Shown here: positions 17,536 through 25,631 of the stretch, piece after piece
Layout: each line of letters begins with the position of its first letter
Position numbering within the stretch: position 1 is the stretch's first letter
Origin: Rhizobium mongolense USDA 1844
GTDB taxonomy: Bacteria > Pseudomonadota > Alphaproteobacteria > Rhizobiales > Rhizobiaceae
Direction of reading: 5' to 3'
Assembly: GCF_000419765.1 (NCBI RefSeq)
Contig: NZ_ATTQ01000003.1
Location: forward strand, 186,001 to 250,000
Length of the DNA: 64,000 nucleotides
Program-made: the position numbers and the translations under genes
The notes under the pieces: model-generated
Database searches by the model: none
What the model saw: the letters and a program-made list of their open reading frames with translations, nothing else
What the model was told of the DNA's origin: nothing

Positions 17536-18461
17536 GCGGGAAAAGCGGGATCGTCATTTTGGGCATTTTCGCTGCCGACACCGCCTACAAGGCCAAGCGC
17601 CTGCCCCATATTGCCGAGACGCTGATGGGGTCGGGCTTTACGCTTGGGCCGGGAGGCAAGGGCTCCAACCAGGCAATTGCCGCGGCAAAAGCCGGCGGTA
17701 AGGTGACCTTTATCTCCCGGGTCGGCAACGACCCGTTCGGCGAGATGGCGCTTGCGGCCTATGCGGCGGCGGGCGTCAAAGCCAATGTGATGAAGATGGA
17801 AGGCGTACCTACAGGCGCGGCCTTCATCTTCGTCGACGAAGTAAGCGGCGACAATGCCATCATCGTCGCACCGGGTGCCGCAGGCCTTATCGGCATCGAC
17901 GATGTCGACGCGAACCGGACGGAGATCGAAAACGCTGCCATTTTCATGACCCAACTCGAACAGCCCCTCGAAGCGGCCGTACATGGCCTGTCGATGGCGA
18001 AAAAAGCAGGAGCGACGACGATCTTCAACCCCGCGCCTGCCCGCGCCATCCCGGACAGCATCTACGGCTTGTGCGATTTCATCGTCCCGAATGAAGTCGA
18101 AGCAGCGGAATTGGTAGGCCACCCGATCGAAACCGATGAACAGGCACGTGCGGCGGCCTGCACCTTGCTTGATCGAGGGGCGCGAGCGGTGATCATCACG
18201 CTCGGCGCACGCGGCGCCTTCTATCACAGCACCGGGCAGAGCGAATTCGTACCCGCGTTCTCGGCCGGCAATGTCATCGACACAACCGGAGCCGGGGATG
18301 CCTTCCTTGGTGCCTTCGCGACGGCGATTTCCGAAGGATGTGCGCCGGTCGAGGCCGTCCGCTTCGGTTGCGCGACCGCGGCAATCGCCGTCACACGGAC
18401 GGGCACGGCCCCCGCCATGCCTTCGCGCGCCGACATCAACGCCTTGCTGCGCTCATCATGA
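17532..18461 (+). CDS. Ribokinase-like PfkB-family sugar kinase
   Basis: 309 residues; the start overlaps the previous stop (ATGA). The N-terminal PfkB motif GPGGKGSNQAIAAAKAGG (about residues 39-56) and the C-terminal motif DTTGAGDAFLGAFATAI with the catalytic Asp are both intact. NPAPA near residue 168 is typical of ribokinases. It phosphorylates the sugar brought in by the upstream transporter. It is the last gene of the LacI-controlled operon; no terminator hairpin is obvious. Ribose is the default guess, but other pentoses or deoxysugars are possible. Confidence 0.9.
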   Translation: MSGKSGIVILGIFAADTAYKAKRLPHIAETLMGSGFTLGPGGKGSNQAIAAAKAGGKVTFISRVGNDPFGEMALAAYAAAGVKANVMKMEGVPTGAAFIFVDEVSGDNAIIVAPGAAGLIGIDDVDANRTEIENAAIFMTQLEQPLEAAVHGLSMAKKAGATTIFNPAPARAIPDSIYGLCDFIVPNEVEAAELVGHPIETDEQARAAACTLLDRGARAVIITLGARGAFYHSTGQSEFVPAFSAGNVIDTTGAGDAFLGAFATAISEGCAPVEAVRFGCATAAIAVTRTGTAPAMPSRADINALLRSS

Positions 18462-18844
18462 TTGAACATCGCAAGGGAAGTCTAAATCAACCGGCTGTTG
18501 GATGCGCGGAGCGAGAGAAGGGCCGGTCTGCATCGGCGTGACGTGGGAACGGCAGCGTGCCGCTCGTCAGGCAACTCTCGCCGGCGAATGCGACACGGAA
18601 AGTCTTAGCCTTTAGCAGGGGCGGCATTCGGCTTCATTCGCATGAAAAACCGCATCTGCGCTTTCGTCCCCGGATGCGAGCTGGTTCGGATTTTGCAAGA
18701 GTCTGGTGATGCCTGCTTCAAAATCAGCTCGCGCAAGACATCCCACCTTGGACCGACCGTGCTCCCGCAAGTCAGGATCAATAAGCCTAGACACTATTAT
18801 GGACACGTGTTCTATAAAATGGACAGATTTGACGCGAGTACGCC
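18462..18844. other. Intergenic region, mostly featureless, with a regulatory motif at its end
   Basis: 383 bases between the ribokinase and the TIM-barrel gene. No supported gene on either strand. The last 50 bases hold two ATGGACA copies at 18799 and 18819, exactly 20 bases apart, around a TATAAA box. Confidence 0.4.
18801..18825 (-). promoter_or_regulatory. Candidate IclR-type site upstream of the TIM-barrel gene
   Basis: Read on the minus strand, 18825-18801 matches 17 of 25 positions of the site at 28282-28306 in front of the IclR-linked transporter operon (shared TGTCCA, then G.ACA.GTG). The two copies have the same orientation relative to the gene they precede. The motif overlaps a TATAAA-like -10 box, fitting repression. 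The alignment was picked by eye. Confidence 0.35.
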
Positions 18845-20029
18845 ATGCACCTTTCCATGTGGACTTACCCCTGGGACATCCAGGACCAGGGGCTCGCAGC
18901 ACTTGCCGCCGACCTTCGCGGCCGTGCGGGCCTCACAACGGTCAGCCTGGCGACCTCCTATCATGCTGGCCGGTTCCTTCAGCCGCGGAGCCCGCAGCAA
19001 AAGGCCTATTTCCCCGAGGACGGGACGGTCTACTTCCGGCCGGATGAAAGCCTATGGCAGGACAAGGTGATCCGGCCGCTGATGGCCAGGAACGTGGACG
19101 AGCGCGGCGACATGCTGGAAGCCCTCGTCAGGGGACGCGACATGACGGGCCTCAAGGTCTCCTGCTGGACGGTCTGCCTCCACAATACCCGTCTCGGCAT
19201 GCTGCATCCCAATCACGTGACGCGGAACGCCTTTGGCAATCCCAACTATTACAACCTTTGCCCCTCCAGCCCGGCGGCGCGCGCCTATGTTGTCACCCTC
19301 GTGCGCGACATCACGACGAACTACCAGCCCGATATGGTGGAACTCGAAAGCCCGAACTTCATGGGATTCGCGCACGAGTACCATCACGAGAAAGACGGTG
19401 TCGGCTTGAACGCCGAAGACGATTTCCTTCTGTCACTCTGCTTCTGCGACCATTGCATGGCGCGCGCCACGAAGGCCGGCGTGCCGGTCGAAGGCGCGCG
19501 CAGATCGGTCGTGCGCTTCATCGCGGACCTCTGCGAACGGGCTGTTCCGGAACGGCAGTTTCCCGACTTCCCGGCGGCCGGCATCGATGCCTTTCGCGAC
19601 CATCCTGATCTGCACGGCTATCTTGCCTGGCGCACCGAACCGGTGACCAGCCTGATCGGCGAAATCAAGGCGGCCGCCGATCCGGCGACACGCATCGTGC
19701 TCATCGACCTGAAGGACGGCTGGCTCGGCGGCGTCGATCTCGCAGCAGCCGGCAAGCTCTGCGACGGGGTGATCCTCTGCTGCTACGACATGGCGCCGGG
19801 TGTCCTCGGCAATGTCATTCGGACCGGGCGGGCGGCAATCGGAGCGGGAAAGTTCCTCGGGGTCGGCCTGCGCGTCTTCTATCCCGAGGTCGGCGAGCCT
19901 GCGGTCCTGGCCGCACGCGCCAAGGCTGCCGTCGATGCCGGCGCTGACGGCGTGAACTTCTACAACTACGGCCTCATACCGGCAAAGCGTCTCGACTGGG
20001 TCAAGGCAGCGGTCGACGTCATCACTTAA
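18845..20029 (+). CDS. Putative TIM-barrel glycoside-hydrolase-like protein
   Basis: 394 residues, no signal peptide, so probably cytoplasmic. The N-terminus (MHLSMWTYPWDI), a strand-end VELESPNFMGFAHEYHHEKDG in the middle and the cysteine pair CFCDHC near residue 200 resemble uncharacterised alpha-amylase-like or family-10-like barrels found beside sugar transporters. Acidic residues at strand ends (DMVELESPN, VLIDLKDGW) could be catalytic, but I cannot name a family with confidence. Its promoter shares a motif with the IclR-linked transporter operon, whose genes are convergent, so a role in processing that substrate is plausible. Confidence 0.5.
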   Translation: MHLSMWTYPWDIQDQGLAALAADLRGRAGLTTVSLATSYHAGRFLQPRSPQQKAYFPEDGTVYFRPDESLWQDKVIRPLMARNVDERGDMLEALVRGRDMTGLKVSCWTVCLHNTRLGMLHPNHVTRNAFGNPNYYNLCPSSPAARAYVVTLVRDITTNYQPDMVELESPNFMGFAHEYHHEKDGVGLNAEDDFLLSLCFCDHCMARATKAGVPVEGARRSVVRFIADLCERAVPERQFPDFPAAGIDAFRDHPDLHGYLAWRTEPVTSLIGEIKAAADPATRIVLIDLKDGWLGGVDLAAAGKLCDGVILCCYDMAPGVLGNVIRTGRAAIGAGKFLGVGLRVFYPEVGEPAVLAARAKAAVDAGADGVNFYNYGLIPAKRLDWVKAAVDVIT

Positions 20030-20053
20030 GCGGATTAGCGCTCATGGCGCTCC

Positions 20054-21067
20054 TCAGGATGTGATCGGTTCAGCGACCTGGATCAGGCAGTCGCCGGCCT
20101 GGCCGTCGCAATGCAGCCTATGCGAAATGACAATGCCGCTCTCGACGAAGCGCAGCTCTTCCTCCGGCTGCTCCAAGCGTTCCAGGTCATGATACCATCC
20201 GGCAAGTTCGCCGGCGGAAACGGTGGCGCCAAGTGCGACGGCCGGCTCGAACCAGCCTCTGCGGTTCGCATAGATGCCCTGGCTGTGCCGGGACAGTGAA
20301 AGCAGCTGCAACGGCCCAGGTTCGGGGAGTGGTGCGCGCGACAAGACCGGACGCTCGACGATGCCGAGTGTCACGAGCAGCCGGTCGATCGCCGCCGCCG
20401 TGAAGGCCATTGTCTGAGGCGTCACGGTTCCGCCGCCGCCGAACTCGCCGGAAAGACCGATGGTTCCCGCCCGCCCGGCAGCCCCCATCGATGTCGGTGC
20501 GGTCGGCCCGTTATCGGCAATGAACGCATGCGATGCGCCGATCGCCCGCATAAGCGAGATGGACCGCTCGAAGCGGGCGCCATCCGCCTGCCGCTCGATC
20601 AACGTGCAGGGCAGGTGCGCCATGGACGTGCCGCCCGAATGCAGGTCGAGAACCGCGTCATGGCGCGGAAAGAGTTCGTGTTCGAGGAAATGAGCCAGGC
20701 GCGCCGTCGGTGACCCGGTGGGATCGCCGGGAAACGCCCGATTGAGGTTGCCGCCGTCAAAGGGCGAGCAGCGCTTGCCGGCCATCACCGCCGGCAGGTT
20801 CGCCATCGGCAGGACGGTGACGGCGCCACGGATTTCCGTTACCTCCAACAGGCGCATCAACCGGCCGAGCTGGAGTTCGCCCTCATACTCGTCGCCGTGA
20901 TTGCCGGCCATCAGCAGCAAAGACGGCCCCTCGCCATTCTTCAGGCGAAGGACCGGAATGCGGATCTGATAATAGGGCGAACGGTCGATCGAATAGGGAA
21001 TGGCGACGTGGTCGGCCTGCCGGCCCTCGCGCGAAAAGTCGATCGGATTGACGAGGCCACTGTGCAT
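20054..21067 (-). CDS. Succinylglutamate desuccinylase/aspartoacylase-family deacylase
   Basis: 337 residues. The zinc site of the AstE/AspA (M14-like) family is clear: GNHGDEYEG near residue 55 (His and Glu ligands) and DLHSGG near residue 142 (His ligand). Members remove acyl groups from amino acids or diamino acids, for example N-acetyl-diaminobutyrate deacetylase. It ends the minus-strand operon that starts with the transporter binding protein at 28234. Its start lies within the readthrough frame of the damaged RidA gene. Substrate unknown. Confidence 0.82.
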   Translation of the reverse strand: MHSGLVNPIDFSREGRQADHVAIPYSIDRSPYYQIRIPVLRLKNGEGPSLLLMAGNHGDEYEGELQLGRLMRLLEVTEIRGAVTVLPMANLPAVMAGKRCSPFDGGNLNRAFPGDPTGSPTARLAHFLEHELFPRHDAVLDLHSGGTSMAHLPCTLIERQADGARFERSISLMRAIGASHAFIADNGPTAPTSMGAAGRAGTIGLSGEFGGGGTVTPQTMAFTAAAIDRLLVTLGIVERPVLSRAPLPEPGPLQLLSLSRHSQGIYANRRGWFEPAVALGATVSAGELAGWYHDLERLEQPEEELRFVESGIVISHRLHCDGQAGDCLIQVAEPITS

Positions 21068-21099
21068 GATGTCTCCAGTGCGGGCGGTTGCGGTGCCGT

Positions 21100-21442
21100 C
21101 AGAGCGGCGACCGCGGTCATTTCGACGCGCAGATCAGGATCGGCGAGGCGTGCCTTAAGGCAGGCGCGGGCCGGCGGGTTTTCGACGTCGATCCAGCCAT
21201 CATAGACGCTGTTCATCGCATCGAAATCGACGATCGCCGGCAGGAAGACGTTGACGGCGATGAGGTGCGAGCGGTCGATTACCTGCTTCGTTCAAGAGGG
21301 CATCGATCTTGCCGAGCACATCGCGGGTCTGGTCCTCAATGCCCGCCTTACGATTTTCTGCGACCTGGCCGGCAATATAGACGAGACCGCCGTAGCTGAC
21401 GGCCTGGCTCATGCGCGAACCCTTCTGATAACGCTGGATCAT
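21100..21442 (-). pseudogene. RidA (YjgF/YER057c/UK114) family protein, frameshifted
   Basis: The first frame from 21442 (MIQRYQKGSRMSQAVSYGGL, then VYIAGQVAENRKAG) is the N-terminal half of a RidA-type enamine/imine deaminase. After LLNEAG near 21284 the conserved sequence (a Ser-His-Leu segment, then DFDAMNSVYDGWID and PPARACLKARLADPDLRVEM) continues in the next frame. One extra base, or two missing, around 21274-21284 explains it. The second frame also lacks the usual stop and stays open to 20941 inside the AstE-like gene. RidA proteins clear 2-aminoacrylate, which fits the neighbouring PLP enzyme. Confidence 0.7.
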
Positions 21443-21481
21443 GGGCGGGTTTTCCTTTTCTTGCTTTTGGAGGGAGAGTGC

Positions 21482-22785
21482 TCAGCCGAAGCTGGTCAGA
21501 TAGGCCGCCGTCACCGAATGGTCCGGGTCGAGCCCGTAGAGGATGGCATGCCGGTCAAAGCAGGTGCAGGGATGCCATACTCGATGACGTCGCCCACCGC
21601 GACGTCGCTATTGTCGGCAATGGCGACGAAGGCATGCTGATCGTTGAGGCGGAAAACTTCGGCGCCGCTGAGATCGGCGAGATACGCACCATTGCGATAG
21701 AGCGCCAGCGGCCGCGGCAGACCCTGGTCCATCGCCACGTCGCGCATGCCCATGCCGCAGATCGCAAGCTGCGCTTGCGGCCGCGACAAGACCTCGGCCC
21801 AGACCCGCAGCGCCGGACGGAAACCTGCGGCCGCCGAAACCGTTTCGCCGCCGATGCGGAAACCGCCGCGCGCATCGAGGCCGGCAAGGCCACGCTCGTA
21901 GATGCCGTGATCGTGGAAGAAGATCGCGCCGCTACGCAGCACGAGCCGGCAGGCGGGATCGGCCGCAACGGCGGCTGAAAGCCGTGCAACCACCACGTCG
22001 AAAAAGACCGAGCCGCCAGCCGTGACGAGGAGCGGCCGCGCGCCGCCTATGCGGGCGCGCACCTTCGGCAGGAAATCCGCCGTCACCGCCATCAGCGCGT
22101 CGATGCGAAGCATCGTCTCTTCCGCATCGGCGGTCGCGGCCGCACCCTCATAGGCGGCGATGCCGGTCAGCTGGAAGGTCGGCGTCTCCACCGCAAGGAT
22201 CGCGTAGAGGATTGCCTCGGCGACGGCGGCGCTGCGAACACCGGCGCGGCCGGCGCCGAACTCCACCAGCAAACCAAGGGGCGGCAGATCTGCACGCTGC
22301 TGCCAGGCTGAGTGAAGAGCATCGACGAGCGCTGTCGAATCCACGAAGACATAGAGTTCCGCATCTGGATAATCGGCGAGCAGGGCCGCAAGCCGGCGGG
22401 CGGCAGCGGTCCCGCCGATCTCGTTGGCAAGGATCAGGCGGCGCTGTCCCGCCTTGAGCAGGACGGCGGCCTGGCGGATGTCGGCGACCGTTGTGCCCCA
22501 GGCGCCTGCCGCCAGAAGCGCCTCTGACAGCGCCGTCGACATCGGCGTCTTGGCGTGCGGAGCGATTTCGGCGCCGTGGCTCTTCACATAGGCCATCATC
22601 AGTTCGACATTACAGGCGAAGGCCTGCCGGTCGAGCGAGATCAGCGGCAGGGCCATCCTGCCGTCATAGGGTTTCCATCCCTGCTTGCCGATTGCAGCAA
22701 GCGGGAGCGGCGGATTGCCTGGCGGAAAGCCGCGCACCCGCTCGTCGATCAAGACGTTTTCCGTCGCGGTATGAAGGTCAGACAT
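21482..22785 (-). pseudogene. D-threonine aldolase/D-serine dehydratase-like PLP enzyme, C-terminal frameshift
   Basis: The ATG at 22785 follows AGGAGG. The barrel has the N-terminal PLP-lysine region PHAKTPMSTAL, and the body runs in frame to VGDVIEYGI near 21575. The frame then shifts and stops at 21511. The alternative frame reads PCTCFDRHAILYG and ends at a TGA at 21482, as intact homologues do. A missing seven-base piece between two AT dinucleotides would explain the break; it removes Ser-His of the conserved SHPC motif, whose His and Cys bind zinc in D-serine dehydratases. Activity is probably lost. The 8-base overlap with the amidohydrolase gene is intact. Confidence 0.75.
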
Positions 22786-23734
22786 GGCAGCCCCTCCTGA
22801 TCTCGACCGGATCGGCGATGCCGAGGCGATAGGTGTCATTGGCAGTGGCAAAGAACAGGGCGCGCTGCTCCTCGAGAGACAGCTGCGAGGCGACCGTGCG
22901 GAAAACCTGATAAACCCCGTCGAAAGAGGCGTGCAGTCCCGCGACCGGAAAGTCGCTCGCGAACATGGAGCGCGCCGGGCCAAAACAATCGAGGCAATGC
23001 TCGATCACCGGCCGCAGGCTTTCGAGCGTCCATTCGTTGTCGTAGGCGACGAGGTCGGAAATCTTCAGGCGCACGTTCGGCTCGCTACCGAGCGCCCGCA
23101 GTCCGCGGCGCCAGAGCGCCATGCCGTCCTCCGTCCGATCAGTGGGGCTGCCGCCGTGGTTGAGCACGAAAAGCGTTTCCGGAAAAGCCTGTACGAGCTC
23201 AAGCGCCTCGCTCATCTGCCAGGGATATAGCATCAGATCGAAGACCAGCCCGAGCCGCGTGGCCTCGGCAAGCCCCGCCCGCCAGGCGGGATCGCCCATG
23301 CGGTTCGGGCGCGGAGCAAAACTCTTTACCGCTTCCGGATGCCAGCTGACGATATCACGGATGCCGACGACATTCGGGTTTGCCGCTTCCGCCTCGAGCA
23401 AGCGTATGGCATCCGGCCCGTCGAGAGGAACGCGCGCGATATAGCGATGCGCGACGCCGGAGCTGCGGTCGAGGCCATCCAGCCAGCGGCTTTCTTCCAG
23501 CGGGTGCGCATCGGACCAGCCGGCCTCCACATGGACCGTTGCAACGACGTTCTGGCGCGCGGCATCGGCGCGATAATCGTCGATGCCGTAGTCGCGCAGG
23601 ATCGGCGCGAAGCTTCCGAAAACCATCTCCTCGCCGGAAGCTCGCGCCTTCTGAAGCCAGGGATGACGTTGCAGCCCAAGGTCCCAGAGATGATGGTGCG
23701 GGTCGATCACCGGCCCTTCGTAGCGCCTCGTCAT
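22778..23734 (-). CDS. Amidohydrolase-2 family hydrolase (L-fuconolactonase-like, COG3618 type)
   Basis: 318 residues from the ATG at 23734, which overlaps the upstream permease stop (ATGA). The metal-site features of the family are present: VIDPHHHLWDL (His-x-His) at the N-terminus, HVEAGW near residue 65, VLNHGG near residue 185 and FASDFPVAG near residue 265. Members hydrolyse lactones or decarboxylate/hydrolyse aromatic and sugar acids in the cytoplasm. Position directly after an RbsABC-like importer suggests it acts on the imported compound. A lactonase is the most likely class. Confidence 0.82.
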   Translation of the reverse strand: MTRRYEGPVIDPHHHLWDLGLQRHPWLQKARASGEEMVFGSFAPILRDYGIDDYRADAARQNVVATVHVEAGWSDAHPLEESRWLDGLDRSSGVAHRYIARVPLDGPDAIRLLEAEAANPNVVGIRDIVSWHPEAVKSFAPRPNRMGDPAWRAGLAEATRLGLVFDLMLYPWQMSEALELVQAFPETLFVLNHGGSPTDRTEDGMALWRRGLRALGSEPNVRLKISDLVAYDNEWTLESLRPVIEHCLDCFGPARSMFASDFPVAGLHASFDGVYQVFRTVASQLSLEEQRALFFATANDTYRLGIADPVEIRRGCHV

Positions 23735-24672
23735 CTGCGCGCCTCGCGGCCGGAAACGAGCAGCAGTGCAAGGATCAGCGTGCCGAACATGATCGACCGC
23801 CAGCCGGGCGAGGCGTTGACCACAGTGATCAGCGCCGTCGTCGTGACGAGCAGGATTGCCCCCGGAATGGTCCCGGCATAGGTGCCGCGGCCGCCAAGGA
23901 TGGAGGTGCCGCCAAGCACGACGGCGGCGATCGACGTCAGCAGATAGGGGTCGCCGATGCCGACATAGCCTTGCCGGTTCATGCCCAGCACGAGAATGCC
24001 CGCAAGCCCTGCGAAAAAACCCGACAGAGTATGGACGATCAGCGTGTTGCGGATGACGCTGACGCCGGAAAGCCGGGCAGCCAGCGGATTTGCCCCAAGC
24101 GCCAGGAAACGCGCGCCGATCGGCATGCGATGGACGAGCAGGAGGATGACGATCGAGACGACGAGCCACAAAATGATGCCGGCCGGAATGCCGAGCGGCC
24201 GCGCCTGCCCGAGCAGAATGACCGCCGGGTTGCTGACGGTGACCGCGCTGCCGCCGGCGACAATCACGAGCAAGCCCTGCAGGAAGGTCGCCATGGCAAG
24301 CGTCATGATGATCGGCGGCACGCGAAGACAGGCAGCACCCGCGCCGTTCATGAGGCCGATGCTGGTGGCGATGACGAGGGCCGCAGCGATGCCGACGAGG
24401 CCGGTCGGGTCCCAGGCCGGCGAAATAAGCGGCAGCAGGATCGCCGTGACGGTGATGACCGCGCCGACGGAAAGATCGATGCCGCCCATAAGGATGACGA
24501 GGGTCTGCCCGGCAGCCGCAATGCCGATCACCGCGGCGAGTTCGAGCAGGTAGCGCAGGTGGCCATAGGCGCCGAAACCACGCAGCGTAAAGCTTGCGAC
24601 GATCCAGACGAGTGCGACCAGAAGGAAGGTCAGGAGCGGCGGATTGCGGAACGCGGACCTGATCGTGTTCAT
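23731..24672 (-). CDS. RbsC-type ABC transporter permease 2
   Basis: 313 residues, starting at the ATG at 24672 in an ATGA overlap with the first permease; an upstream start at 24687 would lengthen the overlap. About ten hydrophobic spans are present. The motif AGQTLVILMGGIDLSVGAV near residue 60 and the later LGGTSILGGRGTYAGT are hallmarks of BPD_transp_2 (ribose/xylose/autoinducer) permeases. Pairs with the permease at 24669-25631 to form a heterodimeric channel, unlike the RbsC homodimer. Confidence 0.9.
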   Translation of the reverse strand: MNTIRSAFRNPPLLTFLLVALVWIVASFTLRGFGAYGHLRYLLELAAVIGIAAAGQTLVILMGGIDLSVGAVITVTAILLPLISPAWDPTGLVGIAAALVIATSIGLMNGAGAACLRVPPIIMTLAMATFLQGLLVIVAGGSAVTVSNPAVILLGQARPLGIPAGIILWLVVSIVILLLVHRMPIGARFLALGANPLAARLSGVSVIRNTLIVHTLSGFFAGLAGILVLGMNRQGYVGIGDPYLLTSIAAVVLGGTSILGGRGTYAGTIPGAILLVTTTALITVVNASPGWRSIMFGTLILALLLVSGREARR

Positions 24673-25631
24673 CGCCTTGCCCTCCATTGCGCGAGAAGTT
24701 CCGGAACGGCGACCGCGCCGACGATGATCAGGCCCTGCGCGACATATTGCGCAACCGGCGGGAAGCCCAGGAAGAACATGACGTTGATCATGACCGAGAG
24801 CAGCAGGCTGCCGCAGATCGCGCCGCGCATCGTGCCCTTGCCGCCAAGGAAACCCACTCCGCCGAGCACGGCGGCGGCGATCGAATTCAGCGTGAAAGGC
24901 GTACCGATAACAGGATCACCCGAGCCGGTCTGGGCAGCGACGAAGAGACCGCTCAGTGCTGCGAGAAGACCGGACAGCGCGAAGGCGACGACTTTTACCC
25001 GTTCGACCGGGACGCCGGAGCGGAATGCGCCGACCGGATTGTCGCCAGCCGCGTAGATGCCGAGGCCGAGCGGCGTTGCGAGAAACGCCTTCCAGAGCGC
25101 CAGGATGACGACGAACAGCAGGAAGGCGGCGGGTGTGTGGCCGGCCAGCGTCGTCGACAGCCAATCGGGAATGAACCCGCCCGGCCGCGGCAGCAGGATG
25201 AGTGCGACCCCGCCGATGATGAAGGAGCCGGCGAGCGTGACGATGATCGCAGGCAGCCTCAGATGCGTCACGATGGCACCGATGACGGCGCCGATCGAAA
25301 GACCGGCGAGTGCGACCGCAAGAATGCCGCCCGGCACGCCGAGCGCTCCTTCCATTGTCGTCGCGGCAATCACGGCTCCAAGGCTGACGAGCGGGCCGAT
25401 CGCTAGGGTGATGCCACCGTTCAGCATGAGAAGCGCCTGCGCCATGGTGACGAGCGCGAGCGGGAACCAGTTCTGCGTGAACTTCGAGAAGCCGCCGATG
25501 GAAAGGATGCCGGGAAAGAGCAGCGCATAGAGGATGAGAAAGGCGGCGACAACCAGATAGAGGCCGGCAAGGCCGCGGTTGCGGCGAAGCTGGATCGAGC
25601 CGTAGAGCCGGGATGACGAACTTGTGCTCAT
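24669..25631 (-). CDS. RbsC-type ABC transporter permease 1
   Basis: 320 residues; the start overlaps the ATPase stop (ATGA). It has MAQALLMLNGGITLAIGPLV, a variant of the GGIDLSVG motif in which Asp is replaced by Thr, and the C-terminal AAVLGGVGFLGGKGTMRGA block of the BPD_transp_2 family. The variant motif suggests it is the diverged partner of the second permease. Confidence 0.9.
   Translation of the reverse strand: MSTSSSSRLYGSIQLRRNRGLAGLYLVVAAFLILYALLFPGILSIGGFSKFTQNWFPLALVTMAQALLMLNGGITLAIGPLVSLGAVIAATTMEGALGVPGGILAVALAGLSIGAVIGAIVTHLRLPAIIVTLAGSFIIGGVALILLPRPGGFIPDWLSTTLAGHTPAAFLLFVVILALWKAFLATPLGLGIYAAGDNPVGAFRSGVPVERVKVVAFALSGLLAALSGLFVAAQTGSGDPVIGTPFTLNSIAAAVLGGVGFLGGKGTMRGAICGSLLLSVMINVMFFLGFPPVAQYVAQGLIIVGAVAVPELLAQWRARR

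Noticed and set aside
23380..25056. 558-codon plus-strand open frame, Arg/Asp-rich
   Set aside because: Antisense to an amidohydrolase and two permeases with good motifs; composition is that of a reverse-complement shadow.
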